Source: CALCHA01 sp035548175 (GTDB lineage Bacteria > Planctomycetota > Phycisphaerae > WQYP01). From it: 64,000 bases of DNA. Position 1 is the first letter of the stretch; every line of letters begins with the position of its first letter. This document shows, piece by piece, positions 15,039 through 23,955 of this stretch. Both the position numbers and the translations under genes were made by a program. The notes under the pieces are model-generated. The model saw only the letters and a list, made by a program, of their open reading frames with translations. It made no database searches and was not told where the DNA came from. Where the stretch lies: the NCBI GenBank assembly GCA_035548175.1, contig DASZTO010000025.1, positions 1 through 64,000 on the forward strand. The letters are read 5' to 3'.

Positions 15039-17063
15039 ATGAAACGAGCAGAGATAGCGGCATGGGGCGCGACGGCGGCGCTGGCGGCGGTGGGCGGGAT
15101 TCTGCTGGCGGGCGGGGTGCTGTACCGGGACACGGCGTACTGGGCGGGGATGATCGTGGCGTTCGGGCAGGCGGTGGTGACGGCGCTGGCGGCGTGGGGG
15201 TTGATGCTGTCGCGGCAGGCGGAGGAACTGGCGGACCTGCCCCCGATGAACATGGGCGCGCCGGCGATGGGGATGACGTTTGGGGAGCCTGCGGCAGCGC
15301 CGGCGGCTTCGGGTCCGCGGACGCTGGATACGGGATTTCAGCGGATACTGGTGGGGCTGGTGGGGTCCGTGCTGGTGGTGCTTTCGGCGATTATTTTTTA
15401 CCTGGTGTACCTGACGTTTGCGTGGGCGAAGGCGAATCCGGACAAGGCGTTTCCGATTGCCGGTCCGCTGGGCAAGCCGGTTGCGGTGAACGAGCTGGGG
15501 CTGGTGATCGGGCTGGGTGCGGCGGCGATTTACCTGGGGGCGTACTGGGTGACGCGTCCACGGGCGGAATCGACGGTGGAAGATGAGGCGGTGGAGAGCA
15601 ATTTCGCGCTCGAAGCGCTGGGATTCCTGGCGCTGGGTGCGGCGGCGCTTCTGGCGTACATGAACGTGGCGTATGCGGGGGAGCTGGCGGCGTCGCTGAT
15701 GGCGTTTCTGCTGGCGCTCCAGGGGCTGGAGCTGCTGGTGAATTCGCTGCGGAGTTATTCGGGGATCGAGGAGCTGGATCAGGCGGCGGTGGATTTGCAG
15801 GCGTTGCCGCTGGTGCCGATGCTGGCGTCGTCGTGGCTGGGCGGGGTGCAGTTACTGCTGGTGGAGAGCGTGGGGATGAGCGAGGGGGGCGTGGGAGGGA
15901 GGCGCGGGGTGGTGGCTCGGTTGATGCCGCGGGTGCTGGTGGCGCTGGTGGTGCTGGCGATCGCGGCGTCGTGTTTTCGGTCGATACCGTCGGGGCGGGT
16001 GGGGATATTGGAGCGGCTGGGCACGCCGGTGGGGAGGGCGGGTCCGGACGGGAAGGTGGTGCCGGAGCAGTTGATGCCGGGGCTGCACATCACGTATCCG
16101 TGGCCGATTGATTCGATTCTGGAGATACCGACGGGGGACCTGCAATATACGGATGTGGGGACGCCGCTGCGGACGACGTATGGGGACACGAACGTGGATT
16201 TCCAGTTCTGGACGATCGGGCACGATGCGGCGAAGCCGGGGCAGGAGAATGAAGATGAGTTTGCGACGGGGGACACGGACAGCAACGGGAAGGCGTCGCC
16301 GCAGTTGCTGGACACGTACGTGGGGATCTGGTGGCGTGTGGCGGATCCGGTGAAGTTTTACGAGAACCTGTCACACTCCGATTTTTACGAGCAGGCGCAG
16401 GGCGAGACGACGGCGTTGCCGATTTATGCGGCGCTGGTGCAGCAGATTGCGGCGTATGCGGTGACGCACACGTTCGCGATACATTCGCTGGACAAGATAT
16501 TGATCACCGACCGGGCCGAAGTGAACGAGCATCTCAAGCGGATTCTGCAGGAGAAGCTGGACCAGGCGAATTCGGGGATCGAGGTGGTGGACCTGACGAT
16601 CAAGGACCTGCATCCGCCGCTGGGATCGGGGAAGCAGTACGACTTCACGAGAAGGTCGGGGGTGCGCCTGGGCCCGGCGGATGCGTTTGAGGACGTGGTG
16701 AACAGCCGGCAATACAAGGACCAGGTGATCGCGCTGGCGCAGGCGAAGAAGCTGGGCACGATCACGCGGGCGAATGGCGAAGCGGCGGCGATGATAAGCG
16801 ACGCGGAGGGCCAGCGGGCGACGACCATCGGCAACGCCGAGGGTGAAGCGGCCCGGCTGACGACGATGTTGAACGAGATTCAGTCGAGCCCGGACGCGAA
16901 GCAGCTGATGGCGCTGGCGAAGCTGAACACGCTGTACGCGGCGTTGAAGGATTCGATCAACCCGCCGAGCAAGATCATCAAGGATCCGAGCATCGACGTG
17001 ACGGTGTGGCAGTTGAGCGACAAGGGGAACCTGCCGATGCGGCCGGCGGCGCCGCAGCAGTAG
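15039..17063 (+). CDS. SPFH-domain protein with polytopic N-terminus, HflK-like
   Basis: Membrane scaffold protein of the stomatin/prohibitin/HflK family, 674 residues; ATG at 15039. Residues 1 to about 240 contain five or six predicted membrane helices, unusual for this family, and another helix lies near 305-325. The SPFH (band 7) domain follows, about 325-600, opening SGRVGILERLG and with YPWPID as in HflK. The end is a helical, Ala/Glu-rich coiled-coil-like region (about 565-620) with repeats such as GEAAAMISDAEGQRATTIGNAEGEA, then a short Pro/Gln tail. First of three consecutive SPFH genes. HflK/HflC normally surround and restrain the FtsH protease, but no ftsH is in the window. Confidence 0.85.
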   Translation: MKRAEIAAWGATAALAAVGGILLAGGVLYRDTAYWAGMIVAFGQAVVTALAAWGLMLSRQAEELADLPPMNMGAPAMGMTFGEPAAAPAASGPRTLDTGFQRILVGLVGSVLVVLSAIIFYLVYLTFAWAKANPDKAFPIAGPLGKPVAVNELGLVIGLGAAAIYLGAYWVTRPRAESTVEDEAVESNFALEALGFLALGAAALLAYMNVAYAGELAASLMAFLLALQGLELLVNSLRSYSGIEELDQAAVDLQALPLVPMLASSWLGGVQLLLVESVGMSEGGVGGRRGVVARLMPRVLVALVVLAIAASCFRSIPSGRVGILERLGTPVGRAGPDGKVVPEQLMPGLHITYPWPIDSILEIPTGDLQYTDVGTPLRTTYGDTNVDFQFWTIGHDAAKPGQENEDEFATGDTDSNGKASPQLLDTYVGIWWRVADPVKFYENLSHSDFYEQAQGETTALPIYAALVQQIAAYAVTHTFAIHSLDKILITDRAEVNEHLKRILQEKLDQANSGIEVVDLTIKDLHPPLGSGKQYDFTRRSGVRLGPADAFEDVVNSRQYKDQVIALAQAKKLGTITRANGEAAAMISDAEGQRATTIGNAEGEAARLTTMLNEIQSSPDAKQLMALAKLNTLYAALKDSINPPSKIIKDPSIDVTVWQLSDKGNLPMRPAAPQQ

Positions 17064-17120
17064 TGACCCACGAGAGCGGAAGAATTGTGAAAGAGGCGAT
17101 TGGCCTTTGAGGTTTTTGAT

Positions 17121-18086
17121 ATGCGACGATTTGTAATAAGCCTGTTTGTGATCGCCGTTGTGGGCGTTCTGTTTGTGGTGCTGTGCACGTTCGTGAAGCG
17201 GCCGTATGAGGCGGTGCTGCTGAACCGGTTCGGGCATTTGATTCCGGAGCAGGAGCAGACGCACATTGCGTACGGCTGGTATTTCAAGCTGCCGACGGAT
17301 TCGGTGATCCGGATGGACCAGCGGATTCACCTGTTTCCGAACGTGCTGCAGGAGATCCCGACATCAGGCAGCGAGACGATCAGCGTGCGGGCGTTCGCGG
17401 CGTGGCGGATAGCGGACCCGGTGAAGTTCTACCAGACGACGGGGGCGAGCGATTTGAAGGCGCAGCAGCTGCTGTCGCAGAAGATGTCCGGGGCGGTGCA
17501 GTCGGAAGTGTCGGCGCACACGCTGGACCAGTTTTTCAATACGGATGAAAAGAAGGTGATCACGACCCAGCTGGAAGACCAGATCGCGCACAGCGTGGAC
17601 GGGGCGGTGGAGAACCAGGGGATGCAGGTGGTGCAGATCGGTTTTTCGCGCATGGCGTTTCCGCCGGCGAATGCGGAGACGGTGTATGAACGGATGACGT
17701 CGGAGCGGGAGACGGCGGCGGAGAACTACCGTTCGGAGGGCGAAAGCCAGGCGGCGGCGATCACGGCTGAAGGAAACTCGCAGGCGTCGATCAAAAGGTC
17801 GAATGCGATCAGCCAGGCGGAGGATATCAAGGGCCAGGGAGATGCGCTGGCGTTGAAGGCGTTGCAGGAGGTGCAGAAGACGCCGGCGGCGGCGGATTTC
17901 TATCAGTACTGGAAGTCGATGCAAGTGATGAAGTCGTCGTTCACGAAGAACACCTATCTGGTGTTGCCGACCAATACGCCCTGGCTGAAGTGGCTGTTCG
18001 TGGCGCCGCCGGAGCCGACGGCGGTACCGGCGACGCAGCCGTCGAATGCGACGATCGGCATGGCGCCCGCGCCTGCGGCGAAGTGA
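17121..18086 (+). CDS. SPFH-domain protein, HflC-like
   Basis: A 321-residue membrane protein with one N-terminal anchor (about residues 3-25) and a periplasmic or surface-facing SPFH domain (about 25-210) opening FVKRPYEAVLLNRFG, as in HflC. The region 180-250 is a charged coiled coil with EGESQAAAITAEGNSQASIKRS, the usual HflC signature zone. A Pro/Ala-rich tail ends the protein. ATG at 17121 is chosen over one at 17100 because GAGG lies at 17109-17112. It sits between two HflK-like genes (57 bases after the first, 10 before the second), so a mixed oligomer is expected. Confidence 0.88.
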   Translation: MRRFVISLFVIAVVGVLFVVLCTFVKRPYEAVLLNRFGHLIPEQEQTHIAYGWYFKLPTDSVIRMDQRIHLFPNVLQEIPTSGSETISVRAFAAWRIADPVKFYQTTGASDLKAQQLLSQKMSGAVQSEVSAHTLDQFFNTDEKKVITTQLEDQIAHSVDGAVENQGMQVVQIGFSRMAFPPANAETVYERMTSERETAAENYRSEGESQAAAITAEGNSQASIKRSNAISQAEDIKGQGDALALKALQEVQKTPAAADFYQYWKSMQVMKSSFTKNTYLVLPTNTPWLKWLFVAPPEPTAVPATQPSNATIGMAPAPAAK

Positions 18087-18096
18087 GGAGCGAGCG

Positions 18097-19284
18097 ATGA
18101 CGCAATTTTCACCCATGGTGGATGAACCCCAGACGCATGCGCCGCCGGTGACGGAGGAGACGGGGAGCCGGTTCGGAAAGGCGCACCATATCCTGCTGAT
18201 TTTTGCGGGCGCGGCGTTGCTGGTGTGGCTGCTGTCGGGGATTTACAAGGTGAATCCCGGAGAGGTGGCAATCATCGAGCGGCTGGGCGAGTACGTAGGA
18301 AGCGGCAACGGGGGCACGGGCAAGGCGATGCTGATCGAGCCGGGGCCGCACTATGCGCTTCCCTGGCCGATCGATCGCGTGCACAAGATTTCGATCCACC
18401 AGACGCGGATTCTGACGGTGAACATATTCAATTCGCAGCCGGACGCCTATGCGGAAGCGAAGCGGCGGTTTGTCGAGGAGAATCCGGGCATCAATCTGAC
18501 GGTGGCCGATGCGGTGTTCGATCCCTATCTGATCACCGCGGACAAGGACGTCGTGCACATGGAAGTGGCGGTGCAGTACACGATCGCGGATCCGGAGGCG
18601 TGGCTGACGACGGCGTCGCATGAGGACGACATCACGGGCGAATCGGAGGGGATGCGGGAGGCGCTTTTCCAGCAGGTGGTGCAGCACGCGATGGTGCACA
18701 TGGTCTCGCACCTGACGATCGACGACATGCTCTTCGAGGGACGGCAGAAGTTGCCGGACCTGCTCAAGACGGCGGTGGTCAACGCGCTGGAATTGCCGGA
18801 CCTTGCGGATCCGGCGGCGCACCGGATCGACATGGGGATACATGTCGAACGCGTGGACCTCGTGGACGCGCGGCCGCCGGCGGTGGTGCAGCCCTGGTTC
18901 GACAAGGTGACGCAGGCGCGAGCGCAGATGGTCAGCGACGAGCAGAAAGCGCAGGCGGATGCCCGGGCGGCGGTGACGCAGGCCGACGCGGCGGCCCAGG
19001 CGATGATCAGCGACGCCAACGCCTACCAGGCGCAAGTGGTGCAGAGCGCCAAGGGCGAGGCGGCGCGGTTTGCGCAGGTGCTCAAGCAGTATGAGCAGGC
19101 GCCGGAGGTGACGCGCTACAACGTGTACGTGGATGCGGTGCGGACGGTCGCTGCGGCGGCGAACCGCCTGATGTTCATGCAGCCGGGCCAGCACGCGACG
19201 ATCACGATCGATTCCCCGCAATTTGACGCCAACCAGGTGCGGCCGGGAAATCCGGCGGCGGCGGGTCAGCCAGGCGGCCAGTGA
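18097..19284 (+). CDS. SPFH-domain protein, HflK-like
   Basis: A 395-residue single-pass membrane protein; ATG at 18097 with GAGGAG directly upstream. A short cytoplasmic start, an anchor near residues 28-47, then the SPFH domain opening YKVNPGEVAIIERLGEYVG and LPWPIDRVHKI, very HflK-like. ADKDVVHMEVAVQYTIADPEAWL near 145-170 matches the conserved core. Residues about 270-340 form an Ala/Gln-rich coiled coil. The Gly/Pro/Gln tail resembles HflK tails. Only 10 bases separate it from the HflC-like gene, so they are almost certainly cotranscribed. A predicted ABC exporter follows 76 bases later behind its own candidate promoter. Confidence 0.9.
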   Translation: MTQFSPMVDEPQTHAPPVTEETGSRFGKAHHILLIFAGAALLVWLLSGIYKVNPGEVAIIERLGEYVGSGNGGTGKAMLIEPGPHYALPWPIDRVHKISIHQTRILTVNIFNSQPDAYAEAKRRFVEENPGINLTVADAVFDPYLITADKDVVHMEVAVQYTIADPEAWLTTASHEDDITGESEGMREALFQQVVQHAMVHMVSHLTIDDMLFEGRQKLPDLLKTAVVNALELPDLADPAAHRIDMGIHVERVDLVDARPPAVVQPWFDKVTQARAQMVSDEQKAQADARAAVTQADAAAQAMISDANAYQAQVVQSAKGEAARFAQVLKQYEQAPEVTRYNVYVDAVRTVAAAANRLMFMQPGQHATITIDSPQFDANQVRPGNPAAAGQPGGQ

Positions 19285-19301
19285 GCGGTCGCCTGTGGCT
19301 T

Positions 19302-19330
19302 TTACCTGTTTTCGGATTTTCGCCTAAGAT
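19302..19330 (+). promoter_or_regulatory. Candidate promoter of the ABC transporter operon
   Basis: TTACCT at 19302-19307 and TAAGAT at 19325-19330, spaced 17 bases, end 30 bases before the ATPase start. Boxes are moderate matches only. Confidence 0.35.
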
Positions 19331-19360
19331 ACGCGGCTTGTTTGAATCACGGAGTTAGGC

Positions 19361-20299
19361 ATGACATCACCCACGGTTTCGACCCCATCCCCGGCGCCGG
19401 CGGCAACGACCGGCGCGGCGGCGACGGAGTTGCCGGCGATCGAGACGCGTAGCTTGACGAAGGTGTACCCCGGCTTCTTCCGGGACCAGAACGTCACGGC
19501 GTTGGAGAATCTGAACCTGACGGTGAACCGGGGCGAGATTTTCGGGTTGTTGGGGCCGAACGGATCGGGCAAGACGACGACGATCAAGCTGCTGCTGGGG
19601 CTGATCAATCCGACGGAGGGTTTTTCGACGGTGCTGGGCAAGCCGACGGGGGACCAGGTGACGCGGCGGTCGATCGGGTATCTGCCGGAAGAGACGTATC
19701 TGTATCGGTTTTTGAACGCCCGGCAGACGCTGGATTTTTATGCCCGGATTTTCAACATGAACCGTGCGCAGCGGATGCGGGCGGTGGAGTATTACCTGGA
19801 TTTCGTGGGGCTTGATCCGGCGGTGCGGCGGCGGCGGCTGAAGACCTATTCCAAGGGGCAGGCGCGGCGCGTGGGGTTGGCGCAGGCGCTGATCAACGAT
19901 CCGGACCTGGTGATCCTGGACGAGCCGACGTCGGGGCTGGATCCACTGGGCACGCAGGAGATGAAGAACCTGATCAAGGAATTGAAGCGGGCGGGCAAGA
20001 CGGTGCTGCTGTCGAGCCACCAGCTTGCGGACGTGGAGGATGTGTGCGACCGGGTGTGCATTTTGTATCGGGGCAAGCTGGAGGTGGAGGGAACGGTGAA
20101 TTCGCTGTTGGAAGTTCAGGACGTGTTCAAGGTGGAAGCGCGGAACGTGCCGGCGGAGGTGCAGGAGAAGGTGGTTTCGCTGCTGCAGCATTCGGCGGGG
20201 GTGTCGGAGGTGCAGCCGGGGGTGCAGCGGAGCCGGCTGCAGGATTTGTTCAACCGGCTGGTGCTGAACAAGCGTGCGGCTGAACGGGCGGCGAAATAA
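19361..20299 (+). CDS. ABC transporter ATP-binding protein
   Basis: Cytoplasmic ATPase of an ABC-2-type system, 312 residues. After a 28-residue Pro/Ala-rich start come Walker A GPNGSGKTTT near 66-75, signature motif YSKGQARRVGLAQ near 162 (SKGQ in place of LSGGQ), Walker B LVILDEPTSGLD near 184 and the switch His in SSHQLAD near 217. The C-terminal 70 residues resemble the regulatory tail of NatA/GldA-like proteins. The permease gene begins two bases after its stop, so the two are coupled. The substrate is unknown. Confidence 0.93.
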   Translation: MTSPTVSTPSPAPAATTGAAATELPAIETRSLTKVYPGFFRDQNVTALENLNLTVNRGEIFGLLGPNGSGKTTTIKLLLGLINPTEGFSTVLGKPTGDQVTRRSIGYLPEETYLYRFLNARQTLDFYARIFNMNRAQRMRAVEYYLDFVGLDPAVRRRRLKTYSKGQARRVGLAQALINDPDLVILDEPTSGLDPLGTQEMKNLIKELKRAGKTVLLSSHQLADVEDVCDRVCILYRGKLEVEGTVNSLLEVQDVFKVEARNVPAEVQEKVVSLLQHSAGVSEVQPGVQRSRLQDLFNRLVLNKRAAERAAK

Positions 20300-20301
20300 C
20301 G

Positions 20302-22386
20302 ATGGACTACGCAACAACCATCATCGGGACCATTGTCGTTTCGCTGCTGCTGCTGGGATTTCTGCTGGCGGGTTGGCGGGACTTTCTGCTGCTGTTCCGT
20401 CGACCGACGGCGCGGCTGGGGACGGGTCTGTCGCGGGTGTGGTCGGTGGCGCGGGTGACGATGCTGGAGGTGCGATCGCAGCGGGCGTGGGTGCTGCTGG
20501 TGCTGTTTTTCATAGCGTTTTCGATCCTGATGCTGGTGGCGCATCCGTTCGAGGAAACGGACCGGATTCCGCTGTACATCCGCTCGGCGCTGTTGATCCA
20601 GGAGATCATCGTGCTGGTGGCGTTCTGGGTGATGGCGAGCGTGAGCCTGCCCAAGGAGCGCGAGCGCAAGACGATCGTGACCAACGCGACCAAACCGGTG
20701 TCGCGCTTCGAGATCATGCTGGGCAAGATCGTGGGCTTTTCGGTGTCCGCGGCGGTGATCCTGGCGGGGATGGGGCTGATCACGTATGTGATGCTGGTCG
20801 TGGCGAACCAGAATTTGAAAGCGCGCGCGATGGAGGAGTACCGCCGGGCGGAGACGGATTACAATTCCAAGGCGGCGCATCCGGGGAACGATCTGCCTCC
20901 ACCGGCGCCGAAGGAAAAACTGGCGCTGGCGCAGGCGGGGTCGCTTTTTGCGTACAACTACATCGCCCCGCGGCCGGGGAATTTTTCAGTGATCGGGCGG
21001 CTGGATACATCGGTGAGCCCGCCGATGCGCTGGCTGATGGGAGGCAGCGACGAGACGATCGTGTACCGGTTTCCCGGGCGGATCGCCATCCCGCTCTCGG
21101 GCGTGATGGGCGTTCCTGGGTCGCGGCCGGCGTTTGTGTTTCAATTTCCGGTGCGGGCGTATTCACGGAACATCACACAGCGGCTGCAGATTCGGGTGAC
21201 GGCGTATCGGGTCAAGCAGCCGCTGCAATCTGAAGAAAAGACGCTGGAGCTGGACAACGAGTTCAAAGCGCGGTGGGAACTGGATCGCCCGGACGAGCTG
21301 TTCAGCGTGATCGACCCGGTGACGGGGAAAGTGGATCAGGACCTGGGGGAGGTGGAAGTGCGGGTGTCGTGCCCGACGTACGGGGTGTATCTGGGGATTT
21401 TTGACGGTGCGTATCCGGACGCGAAGGGCAACATGCCTTCGGGCGCGAACTTCAATGTGTTTGCATCGCCGGCGCCCGGCTATTTTTACCAGCCGTTCCC
21501 GGACCCGGTGGTGCACGGATTCGAGCGGCGGGGTTCGCAGCAGATCGGCGGTCCGGATTATTCGGCGGTGATGCGCGGGGAGCATCCGCCGCGGGAAATG
21601 GGTCTGTTCCGCTTTTCGGCGGAGGACCTGAAGAAGGTGCATCCGAACGAGGATGGCACGTTCACGGTGTCGATGTTCCTGGATGTGGAAAAGCAGAAGA
21701 ACGAGGAGTTGGACACCAGCGCGACGGTGCAGGCGTTCAGCGCGGCGACGCCGGACGACATTGTTTCGCACGACGTGCCCGTGGTGGAGAAGCGGCGGAC
21801 GGACGTAAAGTTTCCAATGTCGATTCTGGGAGATTTGAGCAAGCCGCGGGATCTGTATGTGGCGTTGTATTGCAACACGCCGGGCCACTACATCGGTGCG
21901 GTGGAGAATTCGGTGCGGATCGAGCAGCCGCCGTCGTTTTTCGCGGTGAACCTGCTCAAGAGCGAGGCGGTGCTGCTGACGGAAGCGACGCTGCTGGTGG
22001 TGATCTGCGTGGCGTGCTCGGTGCGGCTGGATTGGCCGGTGGCGATGCTGCTGGCGGCGCTGGCGTACGTGCTTGGGCATATCCAGGCGTTCGTGGCGGG
22101 GTTGTTGAGTTACGGGGGCCTGACGGCGTTGAACCTGACGCCGTATGGCAACTATGGACCGACCTATCGGTTTTTCGACCGGGTGACGGAGTATCTGTGG
22201 AAGACGCTGGACGTGCTGGTGCATTTGCTGCCGAATTTTTCCCGATATGACAGCGTGGCGTTCATTGCGGACCTGCGCAACCGGCCGTGGGAAAATCTGG
22301 GCATGGACGCGCTGACTTCGTGTTTGTATGCGTTGCCCTTCATCATTATGGGCTATTTGTTGATTCGTAAGCAGGAGCTTGGCTGA
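20302..22386 (+). CDS. ABC-2-type permease with large extracytoplasmic domain
   Basis: A 694-residue membrane partner of the ATPase just upstream. Four helices lie in the first 175 residues (about 7-26, 57-78, 93-113, 134-162). A soluble segment of about 380 residues (roughly 165-550) follows, presumably on the outer face. The end has further helices near 555-610 and 675-690. The first part fits an ABC-2 half-permease; I cannot name the soluble insert, but its length is unusual. The stop overlaps the start of the next gene (TGATG), so the three-gene unit is translated together. Confidence 0.75.
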   Translation: MDYATTIIGTIVVSLLLLGFLLAGWRDFLLLFRRPTARLGTGLSRVWSVARVTMLEVRSQRAWVLLVLFFIAFSILMLVAHPFEETDRIPLYIRSALLIQEIIVLVAFWVMASVSLPKERERKTIVTNATKPVSRFEIMLGKIVGFSVSAAVILAGMGLITYVMLVVANQNLKARAMEEYRRAETDYNSKAAHPGNDLPPPAPKEKLALAQAGSLFAYNYIAPRPGNFSVIGRLDTSVSPPMRWLMGGSDETIVYRFPGRIAIPLSGVMGVPGSRPAFVFQFPVRAYSRNITQRLQIRVTAYRVKQPLQSEEKTLELDNEFKARWELDRPDELFSVIDPVTGKVDQDLGEVEVRVSCPTYGVYLGIFDGAYPDAKGNMPSGANFNVFASPAPGYFYQPFPDPVVHGFERRGSQQIGGPDYSAVMRGEHPPREMGLFRFSAEDLKKVHPNEDGTFTVSMFLDVEKQKNEELDTSATVQAFSAATPDDIVSHDVPVVEKRRTDVKFPMSILGDLSKPRDLYVALYCNTPGHYIGAVENSVRIEQPPSFFAVNLLKSEAVLLTEATLLVVICVACSVRLDWPVAMLLAALAYVLGHIQAFVAGLLSYGGLTALNLTPYGNYGPTYRFFDRVTEYLWKTLDVLVHLLPNFSRYDSVAFIADLRNRPWENLGMDALTSCLYALPFIIMGYLLIRKQELG

Positions 22387-23906
22387 TGACAGCGCCGGCA
22401 CCTCTTTTGACGCCGCCGAAGAACCCGAAGCCGCGGAATGCCGGCGGCGAGGGTCGCGGGGGCTTTTTTTCGCTGGCGGCGCGGCGCGATCAGTTGATCG
22501 CGCTGGTGATCGGGGTGCTGTGCATGATCGGGGCGCAGGTCCTGGAGACATTCACGCTGGGGCCGCAGCGCGCGGCGCTGGTGCAGGAAAACGAGGCATC
22601 GCTGCAATCGCTGGCGGTGACGTTTCCGCGGCTCACGCTGGGCGGTTTCCGGGGCCTGCTGTCGACGGCGCTGTGGATTCAGGCGGAGGACGACAAGGAA
22701 AACCGGCGATGGTTCGACCTTGAAACCAAGTACGACATGATCGCGTCGCTGCAGCCCTACTTCACGAGCGTGTACATTTTCCACGCGTGGAACCAGGCGT
22801 ATAACCTCTCGGCGCAGTGGCATGATGAGGACACGAAATACAAATGGGTGCTGGACGGGCTGGCCTATCTTTACGGCGGCGAGCGCTACATTCCGAACAA
22901 TCCGGACCTGGCTCTGGAAGAAGCCAACATGTATTACCTGAAGCTGGGCGGGTCGTTCGAGCGGATTTTTTATCGCGCGCACATTCGGTCGGATTTGAGC
23001 CGGCTTCACGAACTTGAGGATGTGAAGCTCAAGGAGGGTAACGCCAAGGATGCGCTGCAGCATGTGAAGGATTTCGCCACGCGGCCGGAGTTCCACATCG
23101 CGCTGTTGCCGGACCCCTCGCAGCGCAGCAAGGCGCTGGGATATGGCATCAGCATCACGGACCCGGATTTGTTCAAGTATCGGACGGACGGAAGACGGGT
23201 GGGCGAGCCGATGGATTTTCCGTTCGGCGTATCGCCGTTTTATTTTGCATACGTGTCGTTCAACCGGTCGCTGAGCTTCGGGACGGCGTCGACGACGGGG
23301 GAGCGGGTGATCGATTCAGAGCCGGGGATGTCGCTGCGGCTGTGGTGCCGGGATGATCTGACCTACAGCCAGGATGTGATGAACGCGGCGTTCAACCAGA
23401 ATTCACCGGACATCACCGGGAATGCGGCGACGCTTTCGGCGAAGGTGGCTGAAGTTCGGTTGTGTTATCGCAACGTGCAGACGATCGCGCCCAAGGCGGT
23501 GGAGCTCCTGCAGCTTCACCTGTTGAAATGGCCGCCGGATAAGAACGTGCACACGAAGAGCATCAACGAGGCGAAGGCGTATCAGAAGGTGGGGGTGGCG
23601 GAATCGAAGCTGTTCGACGCGCTGGTGCAATGGCAGACGGACGGCCGCAAGATGACCGACAAGGTGAAGCAGATGCTGCTGGATGCGCTGCCGGCGTACG
23701 ATGACGCGATCACGGCGACGCAGTATTGGGTGGACCAGGCATTTCCGCTGAGGGAAGGACAGGCGCCGCCGGAGGAGCGCGGTGACATCGCCCAGTACAT
23801 CGACGGGTTGAAGACGCGGAAGGACGGGATTGAGGCGATGTTGAAGGCGGACCCCGGCGCCAAGCCGGACATGTCGTTTCTGGAGGCCGAAGTGGTGGAG
23901 CGGTGA
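22386..23906 (+). CDS. Conserved membrane-anchored hypothetical protein, third gene of the ABC unit
   Basis: A 506-residue protein overlapping the permease gene by one base. After about 35 polar residues there is one membrane segment near 38-60 (LIALVIGVLCMIGAQVLE). The rest is soluble, helical and Tyr/Trp-rich, with stretches such as YDMIASLQPYFTSVYIFHAWNQAYNLSAQW that look like TPR-like helical hairpins. No catalytic motif seen. Coupling to an ABC ATPase and permease suggests an accessory or substrate-handling role in the same exporter. No confident family assignment. Confidence 0.7.
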   Translation: MTAPAPLLTPPKNPKPRNAGGEGRGGFFSLAARRDQLIALVIGVLCMIGAQVLETFTLGPQRAALVQENEASLQSLAVTFPRLTLGGFRGLLSTALWIQAEDDKENRRWFDLETKYDMIASLQPYFTSVYIFHAWNQAYNLSAQWHDEDTKYKWVLDGLAYLYGGERYIPNNPDLALEEANMYYLKLGGSFERIFYRAHIRSDLSRLHELEDVKLKEGNAKDALQHVKDFATRPEFHIALLPDPSQRSKALGYGISITDPDLFKYRTDGRRVGEPMDFPFGVSPFYFAYVSFNRSLSFGTASTTGERVIDSEPGMSLRLWCRDDLTYSQDVMNAAFNQNSPDITGNAATLSAKVAEVRLCYRNVQTIAPKAVELLQLHLLKWPPDKNVHTKSINEAKAYQKVGVAESKLFDALVQWQTDGRKMTDKVKQMLLDALPAYDDAITATQYWVDQAFPLREGQAPPEERGDIAQYIDGLKTRKDGIEAMLKADPGAKPDMSFLEAEVVER

Positions 23907-23955
23907 GCGATGCGGTTGTGGGGAGGATGAAGTCACCTGTTTCGCGAGCGTTGGC

